Assembly: GCA_024278345.1 (NCBI GenBank)
Contig: JAJRTK010000242.1
Coordinates: forward strand, 1-10,391
Direction: 5' to 3'
From: a bacterium
Lineage (GTDB): Bacteria; CSSED10-310; JAJRTK01
DNA: 10,391 bases
This document shows, one piece after another, positions 1 through 6,641 of the stretch; position 1 is the first letter of the stretch; every line of letters starts with the position of its first letter. Position numbers and translations under genes: made by a program. Under the pieces are notes generated by a model. The model ran no database searches. It worked only from the letters and a program-made list of their open reading frames with translations, and was not told the DNA's origin.

Positions 1-140
1 CCGGTTGACAAGTCCACGCACGAAAGGAACCCACCGTTCAATTCCGTGAATCCCGTCCAGCCCGCCACCGGCAAGATGCCGGTGCCACCAGGGCGGCGCC
101 GCGGAGTGTAAAGCAAAAACGCGGGGATTTGATAGGTCCC
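1..140. repeat. Dispersed repeat copy A, left end cut by the window edge
   Basis: This is a partial copy of the element seen complete at 4603-4756. Positions 1-140 align without any gap to 4617-4756. Both share the first ten bases (ccggttgaca), a central 8-bp hairpin with an AGA loop (66-84, caccggcaagatgccggtg), aagcaaaaac at 111-120, and the terminal tttgataggtccc at 128-140. The blocks between are poorly conserved. The 14-base left terminal repeat expected from the other copy would lie just outside the window. The copy sits downstream of the aroC operon terminator, so it is in a 3'-intergenic position like the other copy. No ORF of note lies inside. Confidence 0.8.
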
Positions 141-181
141 GGATTTCGCAGTAGGACTGCCCTTCAGTCGTCCCACCATCC

Positions 182-210
182 AAAAACAGACACTACGCTG
201 CGGGTGTCTG
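182..210 (-). terminator. Rho-independent terminator of the aroC operon
   Basis: On the minus strand a perfect 7-bp stem (cagacac/gtgtctg, plus-strand 187-193 and 204-210) with a 10-base loop is followed directly by a run of five T (plus-strand A at 182-186). It lies about 70 bases beyond the stop codon of the small minus-strand ORF, the right place to end an aroC transcript. No T run follows it in the plus direction. Confidence 0.75.
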
Positions 211-281
211 CCTCTCCTCCTTGCTGAAATCGCGTCTCAGACTGGCACGCGACGATCCATCAAGGTCTCCGAATCCGGAAG

Positions 282-581
282 TCACCCTCGGCCCACGAGC
301 CTCCTGAGAACAGTCTGGAACTCGGCGACGGAAATGTTGACATGTTCCACGACTCTCCCGTAGAGCATTGCCGACGGGACGTTTCTGTCTCCCAGCTCTT
401 TTTGCGTCGTCCACATGACGTGAAGAACGACCCTTTCGACTCTTGTGAGCCCGTCCCTCACGTCAGGAATGCGGTCGTAGTCGTGGCGCTCCGGGGGCGG
501 TTCTTGATGGGAAGATGCTCGAAGCCGTTGAATCCTCCCAAAAGAAGAGGTTGTTTGCCGAAGCTCATCATCGTTCATCAT
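282..581 (-). CDS. Small uncharacterised protein downstream of aroC
   Basis: A 99-residue protein of unknown function on the minus strand. I chose the ATG at 579-581 (a second ATG follows immediately) because a purine-rich ribosome binding site, AGGGGAAGG, ends about five bases upstream. A longer reading from GTG at 608 would overlap aroC by 13 bases but has no better site. The stop is TGA at 282-284. The N-terminal half is polar and proline/arginine-containing and probably disordered. The C-terminal half, from LTRVERVVLHVMW to LRRLVGRG, reads like a compact helical or winged-helix-sized fold, but I recognise no family. The gene begins 14 bases after the aroC stop codon and is followed by a terminator, so it is likely co-transcribed with aroC. 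Its reality rests on the ribosome binding site and the position. A chance ORF is still possible. Confidence 0.55.
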   Translation of the reverse strand: MMNDDELRQTTSSFGRIQRLRASSHQEPPPERHDYDRIPDVRDGLTRVERVVLHVMWTTQKELGDRNVPSAMLYGRVVEHVNISVAEFQTVLRRLVGRG

Positions 582-595
582 CCGCGCCTTCCCCT

Positions 596-1678
596 CTAGA
601 TTCCGCACTGCGCAAAGTGCCGAAGAGCGTGATCCGCCAAAACCAACGCCATGGCCGCTTCTACCACGGGAACCGCCCGGGGAACGACACAGGGGTCGTG
701 ACGCCCGCGAAGCAGCAGTTCAACCTCTTTTCCTTCATCATCGATGGTTTGCTGCGGCAAGAAGATGCTTGCCACCGGCTTGAAGGCGACCCTCACGAGG
801 ATTGGCTCGCCGTTGGAGATTCCACCTTGGATTCCCCCCGAATAGTTGGTCCGTGTGCAAACCCGGCCCTGCTTCATGAAGAAGGGGTCGTTGTGCTCGC
901 TTCCCCGCATCCTGGTTCCTCGAAATCCGCTACCCACCTCAAATCCTTTCGCCGCGGGGATCGACAAGAGAGCGTGGCCCAAGTCCGCTTCGAGCTTGTC
1001 GAATACGGGATCCCCCCAACCGGGCGGCACACCTCTGGCGACGGCCGCCACGACGCCGCCAAGAGAATCCTTCTCCTTGCGCACTCCGGTAATGAGGGCT
1101 TCCATTTCCCGAGCCGCTTCAAGATCGGGGCAACGAACGGGAGTCCTGTCCACGGCAGGGCGATCAACGCTCTGGGAAACGACCCTGGACCCCACATTTC
1201 CGACGCTTTCCACCCAGGCAACAATCTCGACTCCCCAGCGATCCAGAAGAAACTGTTCCGCGAGTGCTCCCGCGGCAACCCGCGCGGCCGTTTCCCTGGC
1301 GCTTGCCCGCCCGCCACCTCGAGGGTCGCGAATTCCATATTTCGCGGCGTACGTATAATCAGCGTGGCTAGGCCGATAGACGTGCGTCAATTCCCGGTAG
1401 GCAGAGGAATCGGCATTTTTGTTCTCCAGCACAAGCGCGATAGGAGTGCCTAGAGTGCGTCCCCGGTAGACTCCCGAAAGAATTCGAAGGCGATCCGGCT
1501 CTCGGCGAGGGCTTGTCAACGAACTCTGGCCCGGTCGGCGACGCAGGAGCTGCTCTTGTATCCCGGCTTCGTTGATCCGAAGTCCTGGCGGGAAGCCTTC
1601 AACGACAACCCCAACGGCTGCGCCATGGCTTTCGCCGAACGTCGTCACTCGAAACAGGGTGCCCCAAATACTTCCCAT
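596..1678 (-). CDS. aroC: Chorismate synthase
   Basis: Chorismate synthase converts 5-enolpyruvylshikimate-3-phosphate to chorismate, the last step of the shikimate pathway, using reduced FMN in the cytoplasm. The 360-residue product has the normal family length and signatures: the N-terminal GESHG at residues 15-19, RRRPGQSS near 47-53, the RPSHADYTY segment at 102-110 with its conserved histidine, GGGRASARET at 121-130, the GGISNGEPI segment in the last third, and the C-terminal stretch RHDPCVVPRAVPVVEAAMA. The ATG at 1676-1678 is preceded by AAGGAAAG at five-base spacing, a good ribosome binding site. The stop is TAG at 596-598. A small ORF follows 14 bases after it and then a terminator. 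The gene is divergent from the ATP-grasp gene, with 71 bases between the two starts. No clear -10/-35 pair was found there. All catalytic regions look intact. Confidence 0.97.
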   Translation of the reverse strand: MGSIWGTLFRVTTFGESHGAAVGVVVEGFPPGLRINEAGIQEQLLRRRPGQSSLTSPRREPDRLRILSGVYRGRTLGTPIALVLENKNADSSAYRELTHVYRPSHADYTYAAKYGIRDPRGGGRASARETAARVAAGALAEQFLLDRWGVEIVAWVESVGNVGSRVVSQSVDRPAVDRTPVRCPDLEAAREMEALITGVRKEKDSLGGVVAAVARGVPPGWGDPVFDKLEADLGHALLSIPAAKGFEVGSGFRGTRMRGSEHNDPFFMKQGRVCTRTNYSGGIQGGISNGEPILVRVAFKPVASIFLPQQTIDDEGKEVELLLRGRHDPCVVPRAVPVVEAAMALVLADHALRHFAQCGI

Positions 1679-1749
1679 GGATCTTTCCTTGATGGCAAAA
1701 CAGAGCCTGCCAAGACTTTCATCACAAATCTACCGCGAGACCGAATCCA

Positions 1750-2982
1750 TTGTTTTCCCAAGCAAACCATCACCAGAAGCCGGGTCCAGTGACCCAAGAC
1801 CACGGCGCTCCTCGGAAGACGTTCGGCATCCTTGTCCATCTCGCCCCAAACCCCAGAGACGAGCGTACACCGAGACAAACTCCTCTGGGCCGCACCGCCC
1901 TCGCCCTCCGAAGCCGGGGCTTCGAGCTCCTTTTCGTCGATCCGGCCGGGCTGGAACTCCGCCAAAGAGAAGTTTGGGGATTCGGACTGGCCAGCGACCA
2001 ACTTGGAGAAACGTGGATACCTTCTCACAGACAGCTCTCCGCGGTCTACAACCGCTACCCAGCCACGGGACGTCCAGCTCCTTTCGCCAGAGCATCGGCT
2101 CTGCTCCAGAAAAGCCACATCCCCTGGGGAAACGGCATCGCCGTGACAAAGCTCTGCACCGATAAGCTCCAGGCGGAGATCTTGTTGAAAAAGGCCGGAG
2201 TGCCGACCCCGGAGACCTTGACCGACCCTGAAAGAGCGCTTGAAGCTCTGAGCCAATGGCGGGCGCTCTATGCCAAGCCTGGTTTTGGCTCTTTAGGCCG
2301 GGGAATCTACTATGTGTGGCTCGATGGGAACAAGATCCTGGTCGAACCGCACCCGAATGCCGACAGCGACGGGGAGGAAACCGCCTGCCTCTCCAGAAAC
2401 CAGGCGGCAATCTGGTTTTCAGAATTGGCGCAGGGCGAGGCAACCTTGTTCCAAATGGCGATTCCGCCGCCGGTCCCGGGACTCCGGGGATGCTCTATCC
2501 GCTCTCTTGTCCAGCGTTCCCCCGACGGCAAATGGCAAACAACGGGCCGTGTGGTACGGGTGTCCAAAACCGACCCCATTGCCAACGTCGCACGAGGCAG
2601 CAAAGTCTGGAGCCTTGAGAAGCTTGCCCACCAGCGGAAGCTTGCCGGAAATTCACAACACTCCACACAGCTTGGCAAGCGTCTACACTTCCTGGACAGG
2701 CTCATTGCCACGGTCCTGGAAAGGGCCGAGCATTCAAACAACGATCAAACGCTGGAGATTGGCATCGACTATGCTTGTCATCCCGTATTGGGACCCGTGC
2801 TCCTGGAAGTCAACGGCAGGCCCCTGGGTCGATTTTCCACACTTGCCAACCTTGATCCGCAAGGAAGAAGACTCCACCTCCAAGCGCTGCTGCACCCATT
2901 CCTCCTTCTCGACCAGCTCTCGCCACCCTCGCTTTTGACTGGGAGGCAAGCCCTGGGTTTTCTAGATGGGCTGCCGGCATAA
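1750..2982 (+). CDS. YheC/YheD-like ATP-grasp protein
   Basis: A 410-residue protein with an ATP-grasp fold, most like the YheC/YheD family known from Bacillus spore-coat contexts. ATP-grasp enzymes join a carboxylate to an amine or thiol through an acyl-phosphate. The substrate here is unknown. In order: an N-terminal TFGILVHLAP strand (24-33), an NRYP motif (101-104) resembling the NRxP of the family, TDK (137-139) and the lysine/glycine loop YAKPGFGSLGRG (174-185) for ATP, QMAIPPP around 235-241, SIRSLVQ with R251, GRVVRVSK (266-273), and the metal-binding end EIGIDYA...LLEVNGRP with D340, E353 and N355. No signal peptide or membrane segment is evident. The start is uncertain: TTG at 1750 gives the longest frame but has no good ribosome binding site. 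GTG at 1789 would shorten it by 13 residues and keep the whole core. A weak terminator follows 30 bases after the stop. It could also be another peptide-ligase-type ATP-grasp. Confidence 0.85.
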   Translation: MFSQANHHQKPGPVTQDHGAPRKTFGILVHLAPNPRDERTPRQTPLGRTALALRSRGFELLFVDPAGLELRQREVWGFGLASDQLGETWIPSHRQLSAVYNRYPATGRPAPFARASALLQKSHIPWGNGIAVTKLCTDKLQAEILLKKAGVPTPETLTDPERALEALSQWRALYAKPGFGSLGRGIYYVWLDGNKILVEPHPNADSDGEETACLSRNQAAIWFSELAQGEATLFQMAIPPPVPGLRGCSIRSLVQRSPDGKWQTTGRVVRVSKTDPIANVARGSKVWSLEKLAHQRKLAGNSQHSTQLGKRLHFLDRLIATVLERAEHSNNDQTLEIGIDYACHPVLGPVLLEVNGRPLGRFSTLANLDPQGRRLHLQALLHPFLLLDQLSPPSLLTGRQALGFLDGLPA

Positions 2983-3010
2983 CTTGAAAAAGCCAAAGGC
3001 ACCGGCGAAA

Positions 3011-3032
3011 AACACTGGTCACAGCCAGTTTT
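3011..3032 (+). terminator. Possible weak terminator after the ATP-grasp gene
   Basis: A short perfect stem, ACTGG (3014-3018) with CCAGT (3025-3029), loop of six, is followed by TTT, giving a run of four T. It stands about 30 bases beyond the ATP-grasp stop codon. Five base pairs is weak for a Rho-independent terminator, so this is tentative. The T run overlaps a DnaA-box-like 9-mer. Confidence 0.35.
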
Positions 3033-3260
3033 CCACATGGACGTTGCAGTGGCGATTCAGATCTTTGCTGGTCCCAATTAGGAGATTCCCTTTGAAAATC
3101 CAGAGACTTTTCAACACACCTGATCGCCGGATGAACACACCATGCAACACGTTGTGACCGGCACTCCACAACTCCTCCCCAGAATAGCTCCTGGGTTATC
3201 CACAGGTTATCCACACCGTTTTTTTTCACAATACCAACTAGATTCTGTAGAAAATTACCG
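3029..3260 (+). promoter_or_regulatory. DnaA-box cluster, candidate replication origin or DnaA-binding locus
   Basis: Two perfect DnaA boxes, TTATCCACA, occur at 3196-3204 and 3207-3215, eleven bases apart and in the same orientation. Two further 9-mers fit the relaxed consensus TTWTNCACA: TTTTCCACA at 3029-3037 and TTTTTCACA at 3222-3230. A run of eight T (3219-3226) and AT-rich DNA to about 3275 follow at once, the arrangement expected of boxes beside an unwinding element. The stretch is gene-free. Against an origin: no dnaA, dnaN, gyrB, rnpA or gidA gene is in the window, and I saw no switch of G/C strand bias around it by eye. It could instead be a DnaA-titration or regulatory site. Confidence 0.5.
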
Positions 3261-3294
3261 CCTCAAAAACCCAACCTGGTCCTTTCGGTTGGCC

Positions 3295-3405
3295 GGGTAT
3301 CCACGCAAGGCGGGACATTCCCAGGACTGTGGAATCGCAAGCGTCCGGGGGGTATCCACGTAAAGTGGGACACTTCATGGATTGTGGTAATGCCAATCGT
3401 CCGGG
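3295..3405 (+). repeat. Two tandem units of a roughly 55-base repeat
   Basis: Unit 1 starts at 3296 and unit 2 at 3351. Both open with the identical ggtatccacg, share a middle of the form (C/T)AA(G/A)G(C/T)GGGACA, then a (A/G)(C/T)TGTGG-like block, and both end in cgtccggg. Identity is high at both ends and moderate in the middle, with one single-base indel. Within each unit tCCACgcaaggcGGGa or tCCACgtaaaGTGGGa can fold into a small hairpin. Neither unit encodes a plausible protein. Iterated motifs of this kind occur at the ends of some insertion sequences (IS21-like elements carry multiple terminal repeats), but no transposase remains here, so the origin is unknown. Confidence 0.7.
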
Positions 3406-3523
3406 CAGCGCCTCGCGCTGCTCGGCGGGTCACGCCGCGCGTTACCCGAAGTCGTCCGGGGACTCCGTCCCCAGTCCCCTGGCAGGGCTTTGCCCCGCAC
3501 CCACCAGGGAGCTAGCTCCCTGG
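3405..3523. repeat. Train of five short GC-rich hairpins
   Basis: Five successive inverted repeats lie head to tail: gcagcg/cgctgc (3405-3410, 3416-3421), cggcg/cgccg (3423-3427, 3433-3437), ggggac/gtcccc (3448-3453, 3457-3462), gggc/gccc (3485-3488, 3492-3495), and the perfect 20-base palindrome ccagggagctagctccctgg (3504-3523). Loops are 0 to 5 bases. No ORF through it is credible. The last palindrome is followed within ten bases by a run of five T (3532-3536), so it might terminate rightward transcription, but the spacing is long. The function is unknown. Confidence 0.7.
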
Positions 3524-3739
3524 ACCCACATTTTTGTACGCTGCGCGTCTTTTTCTGGTTTTGTCGTGTGTCCCGGCTTCGGTGCATACCCCGGTTGGCC
3601 TCCCCACTGCCGGGCATGAATCGATGAACAGGCTTTTTGGGTTGGGCCCACTCACGACAGGACCCACGCCTTCGGCGCGAGTTTCCCGCCACTCGCCTTG
3701 CCATGAGCGCTCACCCCCAACCTATCGGACTCCAGCATC
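3524..3739 (+). other. Gene-free stretch upstream of the permease
   Basis: No credible gene is seen here. Two more small stems continue the hairpin-rich character: cgcc/ggcg (3667-3670, 3674-3677) and gcgag/ctcgc (3677-3681, 3692-3696). I see no convincing promoter or ribosome binding site for the permease gene that follows. Short ORFs across this stretch on both strands are rich in Arg, Pro and Gly and look like chance frames. Confidence 0.5.
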
Positions 3740-4582
3740 ATGCAAAACCCCAACTCTTCACCCATAAAAGAGTCCCCCGCCAGTCCTAGCTGGTTCCGCG
3801 GTTTTTTGGCCATTGCCCGGCTGAGCCTGGAGCAACAGTTCCGCAACCGCCGGGCACTGCTCTTGGCTCTGTTGGCCGCCCTGCCGCCGGCACTGGCTGT
3901 TGGGGCCGTCTCCACCAGATCTTTCCTGCCAAGCCTCCAGCTCAGCAACAACGCGGTCTACCAGATTTCTTTCACTCTTCTTTACGCCAACCTGTTGATC
4001 TTGCTGGCTCCGTTGCTGTGCGCGGTGAATCTCATCGCCGAGGAAGTGGAGAACCATAGCCTTGTTTGCCTCTTGACGCGCCCCATCCCGAAGAGTGTTA
4101 TTCTGGCTGCGAAGTTTGCGGGATACATCGCTCTCTCATCGGCCATCCTCTGCACGTCGCTGGTCTTAGATTACACGATTCTCTATGCCAGTCGAGGAAG
4201 CGGATGGCTGGTCTCGAGCCTCCCTGATCTGGGACGCGACCTGGCCGTCGTGGAAGCCGGCCTTTTGGTGTACGGAGCGCTCTTTACTCTCTTTGGGTTA
4301 CTCTTCAAGCGCTCCTTACTCGTCGGCCTACTCTATGCCTTCGTCTGGGAGAGCACCATGGCTTATGTTCCCGGAGTCCTGCACCAGTTGACCGTGCTGC
4401 ACCACTTGCAGTCCATGAGCCGCTGGAGCTTCCAAGAGGCAGCCATCCTGAGCTTCCTTGGGGAACGAACATCGATGGCAACCGCGCAGAGCTTTCTGGC
4501 GTTGGCTTTCGTCGGGATCTCAGCCATTGGCATCTTGGTCTTCCAACACCGTCAGTATGGCGTGCAACGCCAGGAAGTCTAG
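3740..4582 (+). CDS. ABC-2 type transporter permease subunit
   Basis: A 280-residue inner-membrane protein with about six hydrophobic segments (near residues 38-58, 76-100, 118-145, 167-189, 191-210 and 250-268), the usual size and topology of ABC-2 family permeases, which need an ATPase partner to export a substrate. After the second segment, AEEVENHSLVCLLTRPIPKSVILAAKFAGY (100-129) matches the family's cytoplasmic coupling-helix region, where a glutamate-rich stretch and a 'llTRPI' motif precede the next membrane helix. The ATG at 3740 has only a poor ribosome binding site (cggact), but no better in-frame start was found. No ATPase gene adjoins: upstream is 757 bases of repeats, downstream a convergent gene. 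The partner must lie elsewhere or have been lost. The stop codon lies 20 bases before the MITE-like element. The substrate is unknown. Confidence 0.8.
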   Translation: MQNPNSSPIKESPASPSWFRGFLAIARLSLEQQFRNRRALLLALLAALPPALAVGAVSTRSFLPSLQLSNNAVYQISFTLLYANLLILLAPLLCAVNLIAEEVENHSLVCLLTRPIPKSVILAAKFAGYIALSSAILCTSLVLDYTILYASRGSGWLVSSLPDLGRDLAVVEAGLLVYGALFTLFGLLFKRSLLVGLLYAFVWESTMAYVPGVLHQLTVLHHLQSMSRWSFQEAAILSFLGERTSMATAQSFLALAFVGISAIGILVFQHRQYGVQRQEV

Positions 4583-4602
4583 CCCCAAAACTTTGGGTTG
4601 AA

Positions 4603-4756
4603 GGGACCTATCAGATCCGGTTGACAACATCACCGCTGGGGCGGGCCTCCTTCCCGGCTCCGTGCAGCCCGGAGGGCGCTACACCGGCAAGATGCCGGTG
4701 CCACCGTTTCGGCGAAGAAAATTGTGAAGCAAAAACACGACAATTTGATAGGTCCC
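4603..4756. mobile_element. MITE-like element with terminal inverted repeats, copy B
   Basis: A 154-base element with ends gggacctatcaga (4603-4615) and tttgataggtccc (4744-4756), inverted copies matching at 12 of 13 positions. It is flanked by the direct repeat gggttgaa(g) at 4595-4602/3 and 4757-4764/5, as expected of a target-site duplication of 8-9 bp. Inside is a perfect 8-bp hairpin with an AGA loop (4682-4700) and a second stem, aaattgt/acaattt (4719-4725, 4740-4746), enclosing aagcaaaaac. It has no coding capacity, so if it moved, a transposase acted in trans. It separates two convergent genes, 20 bases after one stop codon and 12 bases from the other. Its hairpins could contribute to transcription termination. 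The family is unknown to me. Confidence 0.75.
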
Positions 4757-4768
4757 GGGTTGAAGAAA

Positions 4769-5482
4769 CTACCTGGCCCGGAGGGCCCGGGCGATAGGAC
4801 CGGCCCAGATCGCCAGGGGCAAGAGTAAGCCGGCAACGCCGACGCTCAAATAGAGGGGTCCCAGTCCTTGGCCCAAAGGCAAAGCTCCCGATGGAAGCCC
4901 CGCCGTGCTCATCAGGGCCGCGCCGGCGGCTGCCAACGCCAACAAAGACCAGGTTTTGAGCCTGACAAGGCCCACGAGCCCCACCACGCCCAAACCGACA
5001 CCCAAGACGACGACGAACCAGGTTTCCGTGCGAGGGCCAAGAAGTTGCAGAATGAGGATCGGCAATGTCGTGGCAGCGCTTTGAACGCTGCGGCCAAGGC
5101 GCCTGGCGGAATCTTCGTCGATATTGAAGGTCAACCGCCATTCCGGCGCACCTTCATAATGGGAGGCCATCGTCGAACCATAGAGGGAGGCCAGTGCTAG
5201 AAGGTGACTTCCTCCCAGCAAAGCAAAGAACGTGGTGTACTCTGGGTTCTGTAGAATCCCCAGAAGGTAGAGCGAGCCAAAATAGCAGAGGCCGATCCCG
5301 TACCAGCGGCCCCAAAACCAATCGGAGCTCACGGCAAAATACCCAGTGGCATAGACTAATGTCATGGCGCTCGTGAGGAAGAGGAGTTCTGGGGGGCCAA
5401 GCAGGGCATTGACCAACCACATCAGCCCGTTCGCTGCTAGAATGAGGGCCGCGAGCGACCGCCGAAAAGAAACGAGTGCCAT
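4769..5482 (-). CDS. Polytopic membrane protein of unknown function
   Basis: A 237-residue hydrophobic protein with about eight predicted membrane segments (near residues 8-28, 32-51, 58-76, 83-101, 133-150, 154-173, 177-193 and 208-228) and one polar loop of about 30 residues (103-131) containing YEGAPEWRLTFNIDEDSARR. I recognise no family signature, no conserved charged pair within the membrane and no cofactor motif. The ATG at 5480-5482 is chosen over GTG at 5530 because GGAGG lies seven to eight bases upstream of it. The longer reading would add 16 residues. On the minus strand, TATAGA near 5531-5536 could be a -10 box but has no good -35 partner. It is convergent with the ABC permease gene, so there is no operon evidence for joint function. 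The stop is TAG at 4769-4771, next to the MITE-like element. Confidence 0.7.
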   Translation of the reverse strand: MALVSFRRSLAALILAANGLMWLVNALLGPPELLFLTSAMTLVYATGYFAVSSDWFWGRWYGIGLCYFGSLYLLGILQNPEYTTFFALLGGSHLLALASLYGSTMASHYEGAPEWRLTFNIDEDSARRLGRSVQSAATTLPILILQLLGPRTETWFVVVLGVGLGVVGLVGLVRLKTWSLLALAAAGAALMSTAGLPSGALPLGQGLGPLYLSVGVAGLLLPLAIWAGPIARALRAR

Positions 5483-5655
5483 GGGACGAACCTCCGACAA
5501 AACTGAAAACTTAGAAAAAAACGATCCCACTCTATAGTCCTAACACACCGGCAGCGATCTGGTTCAAAATCGCCTTTCCCCAGGGCCGGCGCCGCGAACG
5601 TCATCACGGCATTTCGCCACTGACCGCCGGTGGGGCAAGCCTTGGAAACCGAGTT

Positions 5656-5716
5656 CCATATTATGGCAAAATCGGAAACTCAGCTATAATTTTGTCCCCG
5701 GCGTTCCGCAACCGGG
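5656..5716 (+). promoter_or_regulatory. Candidate promoter of the SEC-C/S51/phosphodiesterase operon
   Basis: The -10 hexamer TATAAT is perfect at 5685-5690. The -35 region is poor (ttatgg at 5661-5666, 18-base spacer), suggesting an activated promoter or an alternative sigma factor. A near-perfect dyad, ccata-t-tatgg, at 5656-5666 overlaps the -35 area and could be an operator. The predicted transcript would begin close to a small stem, cccgg/ccggg (5697-5701, 5712-5716), leaving a leader of about 120 bases before the ATG at 5817. The rest of the 5483-5816 gap shows nothing else I can name. Confidence 0.4.
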
Positions 5717-5816
5717 CAAAGAGGCTGGAGCCCGTGGATCTCATCACGGATCGTAAGTGGGCAGTCGGGGGTGTTTTCAGTCCGCCACAATTCCACATGG
5801 GAGTCCACGAACAATC

Positions 5817-6563
5817 ATGCCTTCGCTCTTCACCTACAGCATATTCGATGCCGAAACCTGGGCGGAAGCCATGGACTCGCTAACTCGTGCCATCCACCGG
5901 GCGGCTGGCGGTCGAAATCAGCCTTGCCCGTGCGGCAGCGGAAAAAAATACAAAAAGTGCCATGGGGGAGCCGACGCCGAACTGCCTCTGGAACAATGGC
6001 TCGACACCGGCGGTGAACTTCGGCTGGGGAATGCTGTGGGTATCGACCGGGAGCTGGCGCAGCAGGCGAATCACGTTGCACGGTTACAGAGGGCGGCTCG
6101 ACTCTTCGGTGGCGCCCGAGATCTGGACGTGCTGGGTCCGAGACCACTTGCCAGCGATCTTGCGGCTGCCGCCGCGGTCCTTCGCGAAGAAACCGGTGGG
6201 GACGAGGAGCTCCAAGAAATCTTGAGCCGCCTCCTTGACATGGCTCCAGACTACCAGTTGGATTACCAGAGGATTGTTTTCGATCTGGTTGAGATCTGCC
6301 AAACTTCCGGCAACCTGGAGCCGGCTATTCGGGCGCAAAAATGGTGGATCGAGTTCCTGGAGGATTTCGGTGAGTTCTTCTTCCTTCGGGTCGAAGCGAT
6401 CAACAAGCTCTACGATCTCCTGCTGAAAGCGGGAGAGATCGTAGACTCAGCCGATTCGAAGAAGGCCCTGCGACAGCGATTCGCCACCTCGAAGGCCCGT
6501 GATCGCTCCTGGGTCATGGACAAGCTCAAGCGCGGCGAACCGCCACCCGATTCGAGCTCCTGA
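5817..6563 (+). CDS. SEC-C motif protein with a helical C-terminal domain
   Basis: A 248-residue protein whose clear feature is a SEC-C zinc motif near the N terminus, [17 protein letters not shown] (residues 35-51), with ligands C37, C39, C48 and H49. This motif binds zinc and is best known from the C-terminal tail of SecA, where it contacts SecB and ribosomes. It also occurs in many unrelated proteins. The remaining 200 residues are charged and probably helical (for example [14 protein letters not shown] and [19 protein letters not shown]), with no catalytic motif I recognise and no membrane segment. The start is uncertain: ATG at 5817 is used, GTG at 5757 would add 20 residues, and ATG at 5871 would leave only 18 residues before the motif. 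None has a strong ribosome binding site. It is 78 bases ahead of the S51-like gene on the same strand, so co-transcription is likely but not certain. Confidence 0.75.
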   Translation: MPSLFTYSIFDAETWAEAMDSLTRAIHRAAGGRNQPCPCGSGKKYKKCHGGADAELPLEQWLDTGGELRLGNAVGIDRELAQQANHVARLQRAARLFGGARDLDVLGPRPLASDLAAAAAVLREETGGDEELQEILSRLLDMAPDYQLDYQRIVFDLVEICQTSGNLEPAIRAQKWWIEFLEDFGEFFFLRVEAINKLYDLLLKAGEIVDSADSKKALRQRFATSKARDRSWVMDKLKRGEPPPDSSS

Positions 6564-6641
6564 CCTGGCCGGCCCCAAGACATCCACTCCGCCTCATGGC
6601 AAGCGCGATCCCATTCTGCTTCCGCACCGTAGGGTTCCCAA

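Noticed and set aside
515-1453. 312-codon plus-strand ORF
   Set aside because: It lies antisense to aroC, which has all family motifs, a good ribosome binding site and normal length. The translation has no recognisable motif and is a by-product of GC-rich codon use.
1730-2443. 237-codon minus-strand ORF, and a 203-codon one at 1645-2256
   Set aside because: Both are antisense to the ATP-grasp gene and arginine/proline/glycine-rich without motifs. The plus-strand frame carries the conserved ATP and metal sites.
3029-3110. Remnant of an IS21-like terminus (two gattc motifs near 3055 and 3083)
   Set aside because: The resemblance is vague and no transposase fragment or matching opposite end could be found, so it is not listed as a feature.
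3375-3704. 109-codon minus-strand ORF across the hairpin region
   Set aside because: The composition follows the hairpin sequence (Arg, Pro, Gly, Ser), with no ribosome binding site or motif. It is a chance frame through repeats.
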